Shown here: piece after piece, positions 4,432 to 5,864 of the stretch
Numbering within the stretch: the stretch's first letter is position 1
Layout: the number at the start of each line of letters is the position of its first letter
Source of the DNA: an uncultured Ruminococcus sp.
GTDB taxonomy: Bacteria > Bacillota > Clostridia > Oscillospirales > Acutalibacteraceae
Direction of reading: 5' to 3'
NCBI GenBank assembly: GCA_902783815.1
Contig: CACZSM010000295.1
Span: 1 to 5,864, forward strand
Length of the DNA: 5,864 nucleotides
The notes under the pieces: model-generated
What the model saw: the letters and a program-made list of their open reading frames with translations, nothing else
What the model was told of the DNA's origin: nothing
Databases searched by the model: none
Translations under genes and position numbers: made by a program

Positions 4432-5864
4432 ATGCAGGATGATGAACAGATGCAGCAGTTCCGTGAGGAATATAAGCAGATGATGGAACTTTACAGCAGT
4501 AATGAATACTTCTCGTCTATGCTGAACATTCTCCGGGGAACAGAAGGATCTTTTGCAATGAACAGGATCCTTATGCAGAAGATCATTGATTCCTCATGGG
4601 TCGAGGCTATAGAAAAGGGTCTTATCCATGTTGATAATGTGCTGAGAAATCCGAGGCGCACTATTGAGGATGTTGAGGAGATCGTTCCTATCGCTCTGTC
4701 AAGAAAAATTACTGTAGAATCCGTAAAGCACCTTGCACAGCATACTGACCTTATCCAAAGTATAGATAAGAAAACCGGAAAGATAACTCCTTCAAAAATA
4801 CTCAATATCCATAAGGAAGAAAGCCTTATGACTTATGAGAATAAATTTGTCAATACCCTTGTTGACAGACTGTATATCTTTATATCTATGAGATATGAAA
4901 AACTGGCAGCTGTCGCTAAGGATGAGGAGGTCTTTACCCTCGGTTTCGATACCGAAATAGAAAATCCGAGCGGCGGAAAAATGAAAATAGAAATGCGGAT
5001 ACGAAATGAACATAACCTTGAGACCCGTGACCGCAGCGGCTATACTATATGGCAAAGAGTCGAAAAGCTGAAAAAGGCTATCGAGGGCTATAAAGGCTCG
5101 GAGCTTTGTAAAACCCTCGGTACTACTTTTATCCGTCCGCCTGTAATGCGTACCAACGCTATAATGAAAAATGTCGATCTTAAAGCCTGCCTTACTCTAT
5201 GGCAGTATATCGAAAGCTACGATAAGATCGGCTATGAGATAAATATAGAAAATTCGGCTGTCACTCCCGATGAGGAATTCATAAATAACTTCTATGACAT
5301 CATTGGTCTGCATATGCTGCTTTTCCGTTCCTCCGTGGAACCCGAACACAAATATGATATAATGGAATCAAAGCAGCTTGCACCGGTATCACCAAAAATA
5401 GTAAAGGAATTTGAGGATATAAGCTCCTGGTTCGATGCAACGGCTAACGGCGGTATCGCATATATCTCTCAGACCGGAGATGTGGAGCTTAAAACCGATA
5501 TTCCCGAAAATATAGCTGAAATACTGCTTGAAATTGAAAAGGCTGCAGCAATAGAACAGGCATATCAGGAAGAACTGCGCGCTAAGGAACTTGAAGAACA
5601 GCGTCTTGCTGAGGAAGAAGAACGCAGACGCCTTGAGGAAGAAAGAATCGAGGCTGAACGACAGGCTGAACTTGCCCGTATCGCAGCTGAAAAAGAAGCG
5701 GAAGAACGGCGTATCCAGGAAATGCTGGAACAGAAACGCCTGGAACAGGAAGAGGAAGAACGGGAAAGAGAAAGACTCGAACAGGAAAGACTTGCACTCC
5801 TGGAAAAGAAACGCAAAGAGGAAGAAGCAGAAAAGGCTCGTCTCGAAGAGGAACGCAAAAAACG
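4432..5864 (+). CDS. DUF2357-family (McrC-like partner) protein with long charged coiled coil, 3' end missing
   Basis: The frame is open from ATG 4432 to the window edge (477 codons) with no stop, so the gene is partial. Residues 1-40 are Met/Gln/Glu-rich and helical. From NPRRTIEDVEEIVP (about 76-89) through ALSRKITVESVKHLAQH to LMTYENKFVNTLVDRL (about 132-147) the sequence follows the DUF2357 pattern, with its typical TYEN-x-FV motif. IRPPVMRTNAIMKN (234-247) and LTLWQYIESYDKIGY further match that family. DUF2357 proteins in McrBC-like systems usually carry a PD-(D/E)xK nuclease at the C-terminus. None is seen here; instead, from about residue 357 the chain becomes an uninterrupted Glu/Arg/Lys/Leu helix of at least 120 residues, a coiled coil or single alpha-helix. 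A nuclease or other domain could still lie beyond the edge. No signal peptide or membrane segment is visible, so it is cytoplasmic and the likely partner of the ATPase encoded before it. The family call is by remembered motifs. Confidence 0.78.
   Translation, partial: MQDDEQMQQFREEYKQMMELYSSNEYFSSMLNILRGTEGSFAMNRILMQKIIDSSWVEAIEKGLIHVDNVLRNPRRTIEDVEEIVPIALSRKITVESVKHLAQHTDLIQSIDKKTGKITPSKILNIHKEESLMTYENKFVNTLVDRLYIFISMRYEKLAAVAKDEEVFTLGFDTEIENPSGGKMKIEMRIRNEHNLETRDRSGYTIWQRVEKLKKAIEGYKGSELCKTLGTTFIRPPVMRTNAIMKNVDLKACLTLWQYIESYDKIGYEINIENSAVTPDEEFINNFYDIIGLHMLLFRSSVEPEHKYDIMESKQLAPVSPKIVKEFEDISSWFDATANGGIAYISQTGDVELKTDIPENIAEILLEIEKAAAIEQAYQEELRAKELEEQRLAEEEERRRLEEERIEAERQAELARIAAEKEAEERRIQEMLEQKRLEQEEEERERERLEQERLALLEKKRKEEEAEKARLEEERKK

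Noticed and set aside
5565..5858. Ser/Arg-rich minus-strand frame
   Set aside because: It is the complement of the Glu/Arg-rich coiled coil of the DUF2357 protein and is explained by codon bias.

Overview
The window looks like chromosomal DNA of a low-to-moderate-GC anaerobic Firmicute, most likely a Ruminococcus-like member of the Clostridia. The grounds are strong AGGAGG-type ribosome binding sites, near-consensus sigma-A promoters, codon use mixing A/T- and C-ending codons, and a SipW/Sec11-type signal peptidase. This assignment is an inference; there is no rRNA or marker gene here. All five protein genes are on the + strand.

Layout: (1) Positions 1-239 are non-coding. They hold a GC-rich stem-loop tract (about 51-140) that looks like an intergenic repeat or mobile-element remnant, then a good extended -10 promoter and an RBS. 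(2) Positions 240-980 encode a stand-alone EAL-like domain whose catalytic residues are replaced, so it is probably not an active cyclic-di-GMP phosphodiesterase. (3) A second strong promoter (988-1015) starts a gene set. It begins with a TTG-initiated, membrane-anchored, beta-rich surface protein (1055-1768) that resembles SipW-dependent/TasA-type secreted proteins at its C-terminus. (4) Next is a SipW-type signal peptidase (1784-2692) with a long K/D/E/S-rich C-terminal tail made of a 63-bp tandem repeat. (5) Next is a membrane-anchored AAA+ ATPase of the McrB-like/AAA_5 type (2740-4323). (6) A 13-bp hairpin (4343-4375) separates it from a DUF2357-type protein (4432 to beyond the window end), the family to which McrC-like partners of McrB-type ATPases belong. 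That protein runs into a very long, highly charged coiled coil and is cut by the window edge.

How the genes may work together: the McrB-like ATPase and DUF2357 pair has the architecture of a type IV restriction (McrBC/CoCoNuT-like) module. Here, however, the ATPase is tethered to the membrane, no nuclease motif is visible in the DUF2357 protein within the window, and the pair is encoded directly behind a signal peptidase and its probable secreted substrate. This combination is the main point of interest. It could be a membrane-associated defence system or a surface-protein assembly/remodelling machine driven by an McrB-type motor. Upstream, a degenerate EAL protein may tie it loosely to cyclic-di-GMP or surface/biofilm control. 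Function is not established by sequence alone.
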